Source: AP-15 sp963703855
GTDB taxonomy: Bacteria > Pseudomonadota > Alphaproteobacteria > ATCC43930 > CGMCC-115725
Assembly (NCBI GenBank): GCA_963703855.1
Contig: CAVPFW010000011.1
Span: 1 to 64,000 of the forward strand
Reading direction: 5' to 3'
Length of the DNA stretch: 64,000 nucleotides
In this document: positions 1 through 9,255 of the stretch, piece by piece
How the letters are laid out: each line of letters begins with the position of its first letter
Numbering within the stretch: the stretch's first letter is position 1
Position numbers and translations under genes: made by a program
The notes under the pieces: model-generated
The model's database searches: none
What the model saw: the letters and a program-made list of their open reading frames with translations, nothing else
Told to the model about the DNA's origin: nothing

Positions 1-686
1 GACGCCGGAATTCTCGGCGATCTGCCGTACCGGCGACTGGATCGCCTTGCGGACGATGTCGATGCCAACTTTCTCTGGTCGTTGTTCGGCGGGTTGAGGC
101 CGGCCAGGACTTTGCTCGCGAACAGCAGCGCGACGCCGCCGCCGGCAACAACACCTTCCTCGACCGCAGCCTTGGTCGCGTGCATGGCGTCGTCGACGCG
201 GTCCTTGCGTTCCTTGACCTCGACCTCGCTGGCGCCGCCGACGCGGATCACCGCGACGCCGCCGGCGAGCTTGGCCAGGCGCTCCTGCAATTTCTCGCGG
301 TCGTAATCGGAGGTGGTCTCCTCGATCTGCGCCCGGATCTGGTTGGTGCGCGCGACGATGTCTTCTTTCTTACCGGCACCGTCGATGATCGTCGTGTTCT
401 CCTTCTCGATCAGCACCCGCTTGGCGCGGCCGAGCATGTCGAGCGTGACGTTTTCGAGCTTGATGCCAAGGTCTTCCGAGATCACCTGAGCACCGGTCAA
501 GGCCGCGATGTCCTCGAGCATGGACTTGCGCCGATCGCCAAACCCTGGCGCCTTCACCGCCGCCACCTTGAGGCCGCCGCGCAGCTTGTTGACGACGAGC
601 GTGGCCAGCGCCTCGCCTTCGATGTCCTCGGCGACGATCAGCAACGGCCGCGCGCTCTGGACGACGGCTTCGAGAATGGGAAGCAG
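1..686 (-). pseudogene. groEL: GroEL chaperonin fragment, frameshifted and truncated
   Basis: Reverse-strand reading gives an unmistakable internal piece of the 60-kDa chaperonin: a stretch starting LLPILEAVVQSARPLL, then ATLVVNKLRGGLKVAAVKAP, and near the end the AAVEEGVVAGGGVALL segment. It covers roughly the apical domain through the second intermediate/equatorial part. The reading frame breaks near 77-80, just after GLNPPNNDQR, where the expected VGIDIVRKAIQ continuation appears in another frame up to the window edge. At about 686 the homology stops abruptly inside the protein and runs into tRNA-like sequence. The missing N-terminal half is not in the window. It is therefore a broken copy, or an assembly chimera at the contig start; another intact groEL would be expected elsewhere. 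Confidence 0.8.
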
Positions 687-689
687 CCG

Positions 690-777
690 GAGGGAGCGGG
701 ATTCGAACCGCCGGTCCCTCCCGAGAAAATCGCCGGCTTTCGAGCCAGGCACGTTTGCCCGTTTCGGCACTTCCCCA
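690..777 (-). pseudogene. tRNA-Ser(CGA)-like type II tRNA relic
   Basis: On the reverse strand the segment has a GTGCCGAAACGGGCAAAC D-arm region, an anticodon stem CTGGC/GCCGG around TCGAAA (anticodon CGA, Ser) and a T-loop GGTTCGAATCC with a long variable region between. The anticodon loop has only six bases with that pairing, the T-stem is poorly paired and no good acceptor 3' strand or CCA is seen. It looks like a decayed serine (or leucine) class II tRNA. Its 3' side abuts the truncated groEL. Confidence 0.4.
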
Positions 778-780
778 GGG

Positions 781-812
781 ACCGAGGGTTCGAATCCTCT
801 TTCTCTGCCACC
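781..812 (+). pseudogene. 3' end of a tRNA-Ser-like gene
   Basis: CCGAGGGTTCGAATCC followed by TCTTTCTCTGCCA matches the T-arm, acceptor 3' strand and CCA end of bacterial serine tRNAs. No matching 5' half is present upstream on this strand; instead the opposite-strand relic begins a few bases away. Treated as a 3' tRNA remnant of the kind left by tRNA-targeted integration. Confidence 0.4.
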
Positions 813-1027
813 CAGTCGTGATCTACCAGCCTGGAACCCGGTTCAACTTTCGTCGTTCCCTCGCGTTGTATTTTGTCTTGTGCCTTCTGTTGGGCCTCTT
901 CCAATACTTTCGTCAGTTCAGGATCGCGGCCGTGAGGGAGCACCTCGCCCTCCGCGCCGGCGACGGTCAGCAACTCGAAGACCGCCACCAGTTGCTTTCT
1001 GCCCTTGAAAGCCCGAGCCGCCGACCT
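813..1027 (-). other. possible coding remnant in an otherwise empty 813-1157 stretch
   Basis: A reverse-strand open stretch, roughly from a GTG at 988, encodes a lysine/glutamate-rich peptide (AVFELLTVAG near its start, LTKVLEEAQQKAQDK later). It runs without a stop into the tRNA-like relics, so it has no natural C-terminus. I do not recognise a family. It could be the tail of a truncated gene or chance. The rest of this stretch, 1028-1157, shows nothing I can support. Confidence 0.2.
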
Positions 1028-1157
1028 CTAGCCGGCGGACATAACGTCTAGTGTGGGCGGAGGGCCCGGGAACATTGGCGAACTGCGCGGTGCGAGCTCC
1101 GTTTCCTTTAAGATTCAGTGCGATCTTGACGACGCAACTCGAATTAAGGGACGCGGC

Positions 1158-2096
1158 TTACTTCTGCTTGTCGGCGTCTCGGACGGCGGCGATGCGTAGG
1201 GGATCGGCAGCGAGCGGCGGAATTCCGGCACGCTCGACCTGCAACAACTGGCCGACGGTGCTGTTGCGGGTGCCCCAGCCGCGGTTCATCGCCTCGGTCA
1301 ATTCCTCGTAGGCCATGTTGGCGAGGCGCATCGGCACCCCGACCTCACGCCCGAGCCCGACTGCGAGCCCGACATCCTTGTGCAACAGGCGCAGCGCGAA
1401 ATCGGCCGGGTCGTGCTGGCCGGTCAGGAACCTGTCGCCGAGCCGGTCGAAGGTGCGCACCCGGCCGGTCGCGCCCTGGCGCACGGCCTCCCACAAATCG
1501 ACCGGATCGACCCCGGCCTTGACGCCCATCGTGAAGACCTCGGCGAGCGCCACCCCCAGAACGGCGCTGGTGCAGTTGTGCACGAGCTTGGCGATCGAGC
1601 CGGCGCCGATCGGGCCGATATAGGCCGCCTGGTCGCCCATGGCGTCGAGCACGCCCTTGTGTCGGTTGAAGATCTGCTCGTCGCCGCCGACCCAGATCGC
1701 CATCTTGCCACTCGCCGCACCGCTGGGGCCGCCGCTGACCGGGGAATCGAGCATGTAAAGGTTCTTTTCGGCGAAGGCGGCGTGAATCTTGCGCACCGTC
1801 GCGACCGAATTGGTCGACATGTCGAAGAAGGCCGCGTCGGGGCGCATGCCCTCGATCAGGCCGTTTGCCCCGAGCGCCACCTGTTCGACATCGCCCGGCA
1901 CCGGCAGCGAGGTGAAGACGATTTCGGCTTGCTCGGCGACCTGCTTCGGCGAATTGGCCCAGACCGCACCTTTCGCCAGGAACGGCTCGGCCGCGGCGCG
2001 GCTCAGATCGTGCACGACAAGATCGTGCCCGGCCTTCTGTAAATTGGCCGCCATGCCCTTGCCCATCATGCCGAGGCCGATGAATCCGACGCGCAT
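1158..2096 (-). CDS. NAD(P)-dependent 3-hydroxyisobutyrate dehydrogenase-family oxidoreductase
   Basis: The 312-residue protein starts at an ATG preceded by GGAGGG; a longer upstream reading has no comparable site. Residues 4-15 carry the dinucleotide-binding signature GFIGLGMMGKGM. The substrate-site loop DSPVSGGPSGA lies near residue 120 and the catalytic-lysine motif KLVHNC near residue 170, the arrangement of beta-hydroxyacid dehydrogenases (3-hydroxyisobutyrate, tartronate semialdehyde reductase and relatives). Length matches the family. It probably oxidises a small 3-hydroxy acid or reduces a semialdehyde in the cytoplasm; the exact substrate cannot be read. It lies upstream of the same-strand direction of nothing obvious, next to other catabolic genes. 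Confidence 0.85.
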   Translation of the reverse strand: MRVGFIGLGMMGKGMAANLQKAGHDLVVHDLSRAAAEPFLAKGAVWANSPKQVAEQAEIVFTSLPVPGDVEQVALGANGLIEGMRPDAAFFDMSTNSVATVRKIHAAFAEKNLYMLDSPVSGGPSGAASGKMAIWVGGDEQIFNRHKGVLDAMGDQAAYIGPIGAGSIAKLVHNCTSAVLGVALAEVFTMGVKAGVDPVDLWEAVRQGATGRVRTFDRLGDRFLTGQHDPADFALRLLHKDVGLAVGLGREVGVPMRLANMAYEELTEAMNRGWGTRNSTVGQLLQVERAGIPPLAADPLRIAAVRDADKQK

Positions 2097-2360
2097 GTTT
2101 CCCTCCGCCGGGCGCAAAATCGCCGCGGGACGAGTTTTGCCGAGCGACGCAGTCGCACGCAAGGATAACCGCACCCCCGTGCCGGGGAACAGGGGGTTCA
2201 GCTTTATGCAGGCTTGCCAATTGGTCGGCGCCCGCATGATCTACTGATCCCGGCCAACGGGTTAACGCCGCAACGAAGATCAGCAGCTGGGCAGGGGGTT
2301 AGACGTGCGGGGCGCTCAAGTTGGCGCCGGTCGCCTCGACCTCCCTTCGAGCCAAGTTGC

Positions 2361-2918
2361 TCAGCGCGCCATGCCGCTCGCCCCGGCGGGCACGTCGTAA
2401 AAGGCCAGGGTCATCGAGACGCTGGTGTAGAAGCCCATCAGGCAGATGACGTCGGTGATGCCGACATGCCCGAGCGCTTCGACGGCGCGGTCGTAAAGCC
2501 CCTTGGCGACCCAGCGCGAATTGGCGAGGCACGTCGCCATCTCGTAGACGACCTGCTCGCGCGTATCGGAGAACGAAGTCGGTACCCCGGACAAGAGCGC
2601 CTCGACCTTGTCGGCCGGCAGACCGGCGGCCTTGCCGGCACGCTCATGCGCGTTGGTCGGGTAGATCGAATGCCACTTGCTGTTGATGATGACGACGGCG
2701 ATCTCGCGCTCGCGCTCGGAGAGCGAATAGCCGGTGCGGAAATGTGCGCCCAACGGCCCCATCACCTTCGCCAGCTTGGGGTTGTGCACCCAGATCTTGT
2801 TTGGCCCGCCGAGCGCGCCGCGGGTCTCGATCAGCGAGCGATAACCCTCCTGCTGCTCCGGCGTCATCTGGTCATAGGGAATTTCGGCGTAGCGGCCAAA
2901 GCTTGGCGTATCGGGCAT
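2361..2918 (-). CDS. carboxymuconolactone decarboxylase (AhpD-like) family protein
   Basis: The 185-residue protein begins MPDTPSFGRYAEIPYDQM after a GAGGA site; an in-frame codon further upstream is less likely. The region around residues 75-135 (SEREREIAVVIIN, then NAHERAGKAAGL, then VVYEMATCL) is the helical CMD core shared with gamma-carboxymuconolactone decarboxylase and AhpD. The paired CxxC of AhpD peroxidase partners is absent, so a decarboxylase or unknown catabolic role is more likely than peroxide defence. It reads in the same direction as the dehydrogenase, about 260 bp away, and may belong to the same aromatic or organic-acid degradation set. Confidence 0.8.
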   Translation of the reverse strand: MPDTPSFGRYAEIPYDQMTPEQQEGYRSLIETRGALGGPNKIWVHNPKLAKVMGPLGAHFRTGYSLSEREREIAVVIINSKWHSIYPTNAHERAGKAAGLPADKVEALLSGVPTSFSDTREQVVYEMATCLANSRWVAKGLYDRAVEALGHVGITDVICLMGFYTSVSMTLAFYDVPAGASGMAR

Positions 2919-3146
2919 TTTCGGGTCCTCTTGGTGGATAGGCGACGCATCGTGCAACGGCAGCGCCCGCCCTGTCGACCCGCAGCGCGCGGCCCGAGAC
3001 CCTGGATCTCGGTGGCGTTAACACGCTCCTGAATACCACCCCAATTTCAACCACAGCGATTGAAACGAAGTCTCGAACTCGACTTTCTCCGCGAGCAGGG
3101 CGGGTGTCCAGTTTCACCCGATTGCCGGACGGGTTAATCTCTCGCC

Positions 3147-4460
3147 ATGCCGAGTTTCCGATCGCGACCACCCGCCTCGCTCTACGTCGCCGGGCCGTTC
3201 GCGATGGGCTACACGGAGTTCTACAACTTCCTGATCCCGCTTTATGGGCTTTCGCTCGGCATGAGCGCGGGGGCGATCGGCATGCTCGTCGGCGCACGCT
3301 CGTTGCTGGCGGTGTTCCTGTCGATTCATGTCGGGGTGCTGATGGACCGGTTGGGCACCCGCCGGGTGACCTTGTTCTTTGTCTGGACGGCGATGGCCTT
3401 GGCGCCAGTTTTCCCGCTGCTGCCGTGGTTCTGGCCGTTGCTGCTGCTGCAGATTGTCAACGGCGGCGCGCTGCAGTTTGCCTGGTCGGGGTCGCAGACC
3501 TTGATCGCCCAGTTGGCCGAAGGAGAGGCCGAATATCTCGGCCGGTTCAGCTTCTTCGCCCGCATCGGGACGACGGTAGCGCCGATGATCGCCGGTGTGG
3601 CCTGGGATTTCGGCGGCGTCTGGCCCTCCTATGCCCTCGGGTTTGCCTGGGGCATAGCGCTGACCATGGCCTTGCTGCGCGCCCCCGAGGCGCCGATTGC
3701 CGCGGGCGACGATCGCGAGCCGCGCCGGCGCGCGCGGTTCCGCTTTATCGACGTGCTCCCCCGATTGCCGGACTACGTGCGCTGCTTTGCGCTGATGGCG
3801 ATCCCGGCGGTGGCGACCACGATGGCCATCATCTTCTTGCGCACCGCTGCCAATGGCGTGCAGAGCTCGCTTTACGTCGTTTATCTGAAGGGCATCGGGC
3901 TGACCGGCACATCGATCGGCGTCCTGTTCGCCGCCATCGAGATAACCAGCGGGTTGGGCTCGCTGTGCGCCGGGCGCGCGATGCGGTTCGGTGATCCGCA
4001 ACGCACGATGCTGAGCGGCACTGTGTTGTCGATCCTGTTGATCTGTGCGACGCCTTTTACTGGCGGCATTTTCGCCCTGCTCTTCGTGGCGCAGGCGTCG
4101 CGCGGCTGGCTGCAAGGGGTCGTCCAGCCGATGATGTTCTCGGTTCAGGCGAAAGCCGTCGGTCCCCACCGTCAGGGCTCGGTGGTCGGGCTGCGACAGA
4201 CCATGAACCGACTGGCGGCAATCGTAATCCCGCCGGCAATGGGTGTCATCGCCGACCACTGGGGCGCCGGTCAGAGCTTTGTCATTCTGGGCACCATTTT
4301 GCTTGTGCTGTGCGCACCGGTCACCTTGATCACCCGGCGCGCGGCCCGGACCGTAACAGATCAGCCGGAGCCGACCTTGAGCGACTGCCCCGCATGCTCT
4401 GGGGCGCAGCCTTTATCCGACATCCGCGCGTTGCGTGACCAATCGGGGAGAGCGCCATGA
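3147..4460 (+). CDS. MFS transporter
   Basis: The 437-residue membrane protein has about twelve hydrophobic segments. The first half ends each loop with typical MFS motif A features (GVLMDRLGTRRV near residues 67-78), and a cytoplasmic loop rich in arginine (EPRRRARFR) separates the halves. The second half contains SSLYVVYLKGIGLTGTSIGV and a final MGVIADHWGAGQSF segment. The substrate is unknown; the neighbours suggest an organic acid or catabolic intermediate. The stop codon overlaps the start of the next transporter gene (ATGA), so the two are translationally coupled. Confidence 0.85.
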   Translation: MPSFRSRPPASLYVAGPFAMGYTEFYNFLIPLYGLSLGMSAGAIGMLVGARSLLAVFLSIHVGVLMDRLGTRRVTLFFVWTAMALAPVFPLLPWFWPLLLLQIVNGGALQFAWSGSQTLIAQLAEGEAEYLGRFSFFARIGTTVAPMIAGVAWDFGGVWPSYALGFAWGIALTMALLRAPEAPIAAGDDREPRRRARFRFIDVLPRLPDYVRCFALMAIPAVATTMAIIFLRTAANGVQSSLYVVYLKGIGLTGTSIGVLFAAIEITSGLGSLCAGRAMRFGDPQRTMLSGTVLSILLICATPFTGGIFALLFVAQASRGWLQGVVQPMMFSVQAKAVGPHRQGSVVGLRQTMNRLAAIVIPPAMGVIADHWGAGQSFVILGTILLVLCAPVTLITRRAARTVTDQPEPTLSDCPACSGAQPLSDIRALRDQSGRAP

Positions 4461-5867
4461 CAGCAACCTCTGGCATCGGCACGGCGGCACTTCCCGCCAG
4501 CCATGTGCTCGGCCGCAAGCTCGACAGCATCCCGTTCAGCGCCTACCACCTGGGGGTGATCCTGGTGCTCGGGCTGGTCGCTTTGGTCGACGGCTACGAC
4601 GGCTCGATGACGGGCACCTTGCTCGTGCTCGCAAAAAAGCCGCTGCATGTCACCCCCGGCGAGATTCGCCTGCTCGCCGTCTCATCTACCCTGGCGGCCT
4701 GCATCGGCGGGTTTGTGGCCGCGGCAATTTCCGACCATTGGAGCCGCCGCACCGTCATGCTGCTCGGGGTGGCGGCGATTAACTTCTTCACCTTGCTGAT
4801 CCCGCTGAACTCGAAGCGGCGAGCAGTTGATCATCATTCGCTTGTTGACCGGCCTTGCCATCGGCTTTGCCGCCTCGGCGCCGTTCCCGATCGCGGCCGA
4901 GCTGATGCCGGCGCAGCACCGGCGCACCTTTGGCGCAATCTACGAGATGATGCTGGCCAGCTCGTTCACCCTGGTGCCGTTGGTCGGCTTTTTGGTCGCC
5001 GGCAACCCGAACGGTTTCCGGCTCTTGGCTGTGCCAGCGGTTCTCGGGCTGTTCGTCGTGCCGGTGCTGGTCTATTTGCTGATCCCCGAGAGCCCGCGCT
5101 GGTATCTGCGGCGGGGCAATCCCGAGGCAGCCGTCGCCATCGTCAACCGGATCAGCGGCCGGTGCGGCAATCGCGTGGCACCGCTGACGGTCACGGAGCT
5201 CAGAGAGAACGTCGCGCCGGCGCGCGAACAGCTGCCGTCATTCTCGGCACTCTTTCGCCGGGGTCAGCTGCGCTGGACCGTCGTCGGTATCGTGAGTCTC
5301 GTCTGTGCGCAGGTTTCCTTTTTTACAATCTCGATTCTATTGCCAAAGGCTCTGATCGATCAGGGTGCCGCCATCACCTTGAGTTTTGGGCTGAGTTCGC
5401 TCGTCTTCCTGGCGAGCATCCCGGGGAAGGGCTTTACCGGATTCCTCATGGAGATCATCGGCCGGCGGTGGACGATCGCCTATTGCCTCGCTGGGTCGCT
5501 CCCCGGTCTTCTGATGATGGCCGTGGCACATTCCGCGGGACGTTACGCGACCGTCGTGTTTGTCGCCGGAGCGTTGATCACCGGCTTCACCGTGCTGTCG
5601 ACCTTCACGGCGGTGCGGGTGTATCTCTCCGAGCAATTCCCGACGGCGCTGCGCGGGCGCGGGCAATATTTTGGCGAGTCGTGCGGACGATTTGTCGCCG
5701 GCGTGGTGGCGCCCTTCCTGTTGGAGCCGTACACCGGCTCGCCCACGATCTTCTTTGGTACCCTGGCGGTCGTGGCGTCGATCGGCGCCTTTGTGCCGGT
5801 GCTGTTTGGCAAGGAAACCGTCGGCCAGCTGGAAACCGTCAGCGAGGGGGTTCCCGATCTGGCCTGA
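4457..5867 (+). CDS. MFS transporter, metabolite:H+ symporter type (single-base frameshift)
   Basis: Two overlapping frames together give one roughly 470-residue MFS protein. The first frame (from 4457) covers transmembrane segments 1-3, with the family DGYD motif near residue 50 and ISDHWSRRTVMLLG as motif A. It fails after FFTLLIPLNS near 4813. The second frame continues with EQLIIIRLLTGLAIGF and runs to a natural end. Removing one A near 4813 restores a single gene. DGYD plus ESPRWYLRRG is typical of aromatic-acid or sugar-type porters. It starts by ATGA overlap with the preceding MFS gene. The frameshift may be mutation or sequence error. Confidence 0.75.
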
Positions 5868-5915
5868 CCGTTTCAGCGAGAGCGTTGCTTCGAGGATCGT
5901 CCGCTCTCCGGCTAT

Positions 5916-6290
5916 CTATCCGTGCGTTGCTTGGCCGCCGACGGCTGTGATCGTGATGTGACCCATCGTCGTGTCGGCCTTGGCGCCGTGCCAGTGGCGT
6001 TCACCCGCCTTGATGTGCACGACATCGCCGACGTTGATCTCGCGTTTTTCATGCTCCGTCGCCACCATGCCGGAGCCCGAGGTCACGACCAGGATCTGGT
6101 CGCAGGTGTGGGTATGCCATCCCGTGGTGCAACCTTGGCTGAAGTTCACCACGCTGCAGTTGTAGTTCGCGGACTCTCCAGGCTGAATGATCGTCTGGCG
6201 CGACCGGGAAACAGGACCTGTGTACCCTTCGATCGGCTCAGCGCCTTCCATTTGGACGTTCGGTAGGCCTTGAAGCGTGACTACCTTCAT
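5916..6290 (-). CDS. cupin-domain protein
   Basis: The 124-residue protein is a single small cupin. Cupin motif 1 is seen as GWHTHTCDQILVVTSGSG (two His and later residues binding a metal) and motif 2 as NVGDVVHIKAGERHWHGA. It ends soon after motif 2, as in monomeric single-domain cupins. The role is probably metal-dependent chemistry or binding of a small carbon compound in the cytoplasm. It points in the same direction as the two amidohydrolases downstream in coordinates and may be co-expressed with them. Function beyond the fold is unknown. Confidence 0.8.
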   Translation of the reverse strand: MKVVTLQGLPNVQMEGAEPIEGYTGPVSRSRQTIIQPGESANYNCSVVNFSQGCTTGWHTHTCDQILVVTSGSGMVATEHEKREINVGDVVHIKAGERHWHGAKADTTMGHITITAVGGQATHG

Positions 6291-6458
6291 GACGACTTCC
6301 TCCTCGTGCCTGACGGGTTCAAGGAATCCGAAACCCGCAATCGCCTCCTGCTTCCTTTCCGCGACCCCGGCAATTTTTCTCGCGCCGTAGCGCGCCGCGA
6401 GCTGGGGAGCGCGGCATGAAAAGGTGCCGGGGAACCCCAGGATGCCAAATGGGGCCGG

Positions 6459-7301
6459 TCAGGCTTGCGCCGGCGCCCAGTTATACACCCGTTGTAGCGT
6501 CTCACCCATAAGCGCGGCTCGGTCGCTTTCAGACAGGCGGTCGGTGATGCGAAACGCCTCGACCCCTTGCTCATAGGTCAACAACCCGATCGCTCGGGTC
6601 CAGTCGGTGCCCCACATGCAGCGATCGAAGCTAAAGGCGTTAAAGATGCGGCCGAGCGAATCCCACAGGTCCTTGTAAGGGAAGGGTTCGCGCGACAGCG
6701 TGCAGGCGCCGCTGATTTTCACCGCGACGTTGTCGTGGGCCGCGAGCGCCAGCAGCTTTGGCAAATCGGCGAACGGCTCCGCGGGGGGCGGGGGCTCGTG
6801 CGGTTGCGGCAGGCCAAGATGGTCGATTACCAGCCGCGTGTTGGGATTTCGCGCCGCCAGCTGCCCGGCCTGATCCAGGCGCCCCGTACACGCCAGGTTG
6901 ACCGGCAGGGAATGCTGCGCCGCCGTGGCCAGGACACGGTTGATGTCGGGGTCGGCGGGGTCGGTCGAAACGTTGTCCCTCAAAAAGACCCGGATGCCGA
7001 CGGTGCCCTTGGTGGCAGCCCAGTCGGCGATCGTATCGACCACAGCGGGGTCGGTCGGATCGACCGGCTTCACCAGCCTGAAACGGTCGGGATGCGCCGC
7101 GTAAACCTCAAGGGCATAGCTGGCGTCGTAGCGATACATGCTGAACGGTGAAACCAATATCGCGCCGTCGACCCTGACGGCGTCCATGGCGGCTACCATC
7201 TGGTCGTCGGTAACCTCGGCCGGGCCGTAGAGAGTGCCGACCCACGGGCGGCCCGGGTGGTTGCGTTCGTAGGCGTGAACCTGGGCATCTAATGTCAGCA
7301 T
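6459..7301 (-). CDS. amidohydrolase family protein (2-pyrone-4,6-dicarboxylate lactonase-like)
   Basis: The protein of about 280 residues starts at ATG 7301 with GGAAG upstream; an in-frame TTG nine bases earlier is the alternative. LDAQVHAYERNHPGRPW near the N-terminus gives the metal-binding D/H pattern of the PDC-lactonase branch of the amidohydrolase superfamily. LVIDHLGLPQPH lies mid-protein and the C-terminal CMWGTDWTRA supplies the catalytic aspartate. Such enzymes open lactones or decarboxylate aromatic breakdown products. Its neighbours (a second amidohydrolase, a cupin, two transporters) support a catabolic role; the substrate is not determinable. Confidence 0.8.
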   Translation of the reverse strand: MLTLDAQVHAYERNHPGRPWVGTLYGPAEVTDDQMVAAMDAVRVDGAILVSPFSMYRYDASYALEVYAAHPDRFRLVKPVDPTDPAVVDTIADWAATKGTVGIRVFLRDNVSTDPADPDINRVLATAAQHSLPVNLACTGRLDQAGQLAARNPNTRLVIDHLGLPQPHEPPPPAEPFADLPKLLALAAHDNVAVKISGACTLSREPFPYKDLWDSLGRIFNAFSFDRCMWGTDWTRAIGLLTYEQGVEAFRITDRLSESDRAALMGETLQRVYNWAPAQA

Positions 7302-7399
7302 GGCTTCCAACCCCTATGGAACCGATGTTGTTCAGAAAAGGCGTGTCCCGTTTTCGCTGTTGCCATCATCAGGACTGTAGTGCGGGCTCAGCTGGAAAC

Positions 7400-8563
7400 T
7401 CAGGCCAGGCGGTAAACGCGCTTTGCCGTGCCGCTGAACAGCGCCGCCTTTTCGGATGGCGAGGATCCGGCCGCAAGCCGTTTGAGTGCGTTCCACAGGA
7501 TCGGATAGCTCGAGCTCGCCCCGTCGGGCGGAAAGTTGCTCTCAAACATCGAGCGATCCACACCGAATGCCGCAATGCAGGTTTCGATGTAGGGCTTGTA
7601 GGCCGTCGCCAGATCCTCCGAAGAAGGCGGTTTCTCGCGGGTATAGAAGTCGAACATGCCTATCGGCATGCCGAGCCCGCCGAGCTTGACGACGACGTTC
7701 TGGGATTTCGCGACCTCGACGATGCCGGCCTTCCACTGCGCGAAGGTCTCGGCCTTCTTGTCCTTGTAGGGCCCGATCCCGAGCGGCCCGCCAACATGGT
7801 TGAGAATGATCGTGGTTTGCGGATAGGCGCGGGCGAGGTCGGCAAGATCGGGGAGTTGGGGATGGTAAAGCCAGGCCTCGAAGGTGAGGTTGAGCGGCGT
7901 CAGCCGCGCAAACCCGGCGCGCCAGGTCGGATCGAGCATTTGCCCCTTGATCGGATTGGTGCGCGGCTTGGGGAACGCATCGCTCGCATCGCGGGCGACA
8001 GAATGGCGGATGCCGCGAAAGCGGCCGTCGCCGGCCGCGATCTGGGCCTCCAGAACCCGCGCAACCCCGTCGCCAACCCGCAAATCGGCATGCCCGACGA
8101 TAGCGCGGCACAGCCGGGTCGGCCCGTACTGGCCGCTCGCGCTCATCGCCGCCGTCCCGTTGACGAACTCGGTTTCGCCCACGGGCTTCATCTCGACCGG
8201 ACCATCGGCGCGGTACATCGAGCCACACTCGATGAAAACGGTCTCGGTGATGTTGTGGCCGCTGCCGGTATCGGCGAGCAATTGATCAAGCAGAAACCGG
8301 TTCCCTGGGTGGTCCCACAGGTGATGGTGGGGATCGACGATCTCCAAGCCCGGCTCGATGATTTCCTCCTGCCGTAGCGCGAGCCAGGCCGGAGTGGGGT
8401 AATGCGGATTGTAGGATGATTTGGGCGCCGCGCCGGTGCTCGCGGGCGCGGTGTTCTGAGCAAGTGCCGCGCCGGGTGACAGCGCCGCCCCGCCCAGCAA
8501 CCCGGCCGTCCCGCTCAGCAGCGTGCGGCGCGATACGGATTGCCGTCGAACCGTCGTTTCCAT
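7400..8563 (-). CDS. Tat-exported amidohydrolase family protein
   Basis: The 387-residue protein starts at ATG 8563. Its N-terminus carries a twin-arginine signal (SVSRRTLLSG, hydrophobic stretch, then AALAQN cleavage region), so the folded enzyme should be exported to the periplasm. The mature part has the metal motif EIVDPHHHLWDHPGN near residue 75, the central ILNHVGGPLG, and the C-terminal MFESNFPPDG aspartate region of the amidohydrolase_2 family. It lies about 100 bp upstream of the cytoplasmic paralogue in transcription direction. A periplasmic/cytoplasmic pair acting on the same imported lactone or carboxylate is a reasonable inference. Confidence 0.8.
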   Translation of the reverse strand: METTVRRQSVSRRTLLSGTAGLLGGAALSPGAALAQNTAPASTGAAPKSSYNPHYPTPAWLALRQEEIIEPGLEIVDPHHHLWDHPGNRFLLDQLLADTGSGHNITETVFIECGSMYRADGPVEMKPVGETEFVNGTAAMSASGQYGPTRLCRAIVGHADLRVGDGVARVLEAQIAAGDGRFRGIRHSVARDASDAFPKPRTNPIKGQMLDPTWRAGFARLTPLNLTFEAWLYHPQLPDLADLARAYPQTTIILNHVGGPLGIGPYKDKKAETFAQWKAGIVEVAKSQNVVVKLGGLGMPIGMFDFYTREKPPSSEDLATAYKPYIETCIAAFGVDRSMFESNFPPDGASSSYPILWNALKRLAAGSSPSEKAALFSGTAKRVYRLA

Positions 8564-8640
8564 CGTCCGTTCCTCCCAAGCGTTTATGTCGGGTGAACCT
8601 GCTCTTCCGCGGATGATAGAGGTTGTAGGCGGACGAGTCT

Positions 8641-9084
8641 TCACAGCCTGATTCTCTCGACCTCGTCCTGGGTGAGCCGTTCCTTGGTGCGGTCATAGAG
8701 CTTGGTCGTGCGCGGGCTTTCGTGCGCGGCCATTTCCTGGGCATGCTCGACCGCGCCGCCATTGGCGAGGTAAACAGTGACGCCGGTCGCGCGGAACGTG
8801 TGGCAGCCGATCGGCGCCGCGATGCCGGCCACCGCGGCGCGCCGGCGGATCATCCGCCAGGCGTCGGGTTGGCTCATGGGCTTGGCGGACAAGGTAGTGC
8901 CGTTGTGGCCTCGCGCGGTACGGAACAGCCAGCCCTTGCGGTCCGCGGCGATGCCGGCCGCGTCGACAGAGGCGCGCAATGCCTGGGCAAGCGCATGATG
9001 ACAAGGCATCGCGTGCTGCTTGCCGCCTTTCTCATGCAGTCGGACCGTCCAGCCGGCGCCGCGCGGCCGGAGATCATCATGCGT
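8641..9084 (-). pseudogene. tyrosine recombinase (phage-type integrase), C-terminal catalytic fragment
   Basis: Homology begins near 9080 (WTVRLHEKGGKQHAMPCH) and runs to a natural C-terminus. The block contains AWRMIRRRAAVAGI, the HxxR box in GCHTFRATGVT, and AQEMAAHESPRTTKLYDR with the catalytic tyrosine. The N-terminal SAM-like DNA-binding domain and the first catalytic arginine are missing, so it cannot be active. Upstream in-frame codons before 9084 do not resemble the family. A matching N-terminal half lies at 11439-11666 on the opposite strand. Confidence 0.75.
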
Positions 9085-9255
9085 GATGTGAGGACGCAAC
9101 GGGCAGGGGCCGGACGGCGGGTGACCCGCGGCGGATGAGGTCGGCGACTTCCAGTCACGGCCAGAGCAACCGCCGAGACAAAGTGTCTGCGATGAGGCTG
9201 TCACCCCGGTCTAAACCGCTTTCACGGCGTCGGGCGAAAACCGACCGGCGCCGAT

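Noticed and set aside
690..777. Functional tRNA or selenocysteine tRNA
   Set aside because: Anticodon CGA, a six-base anticodon loop, a badly paired T-stem and no CCA argue for a relic; selenocysteine tRNA would have a TCA anticodon and a longer acceptor.
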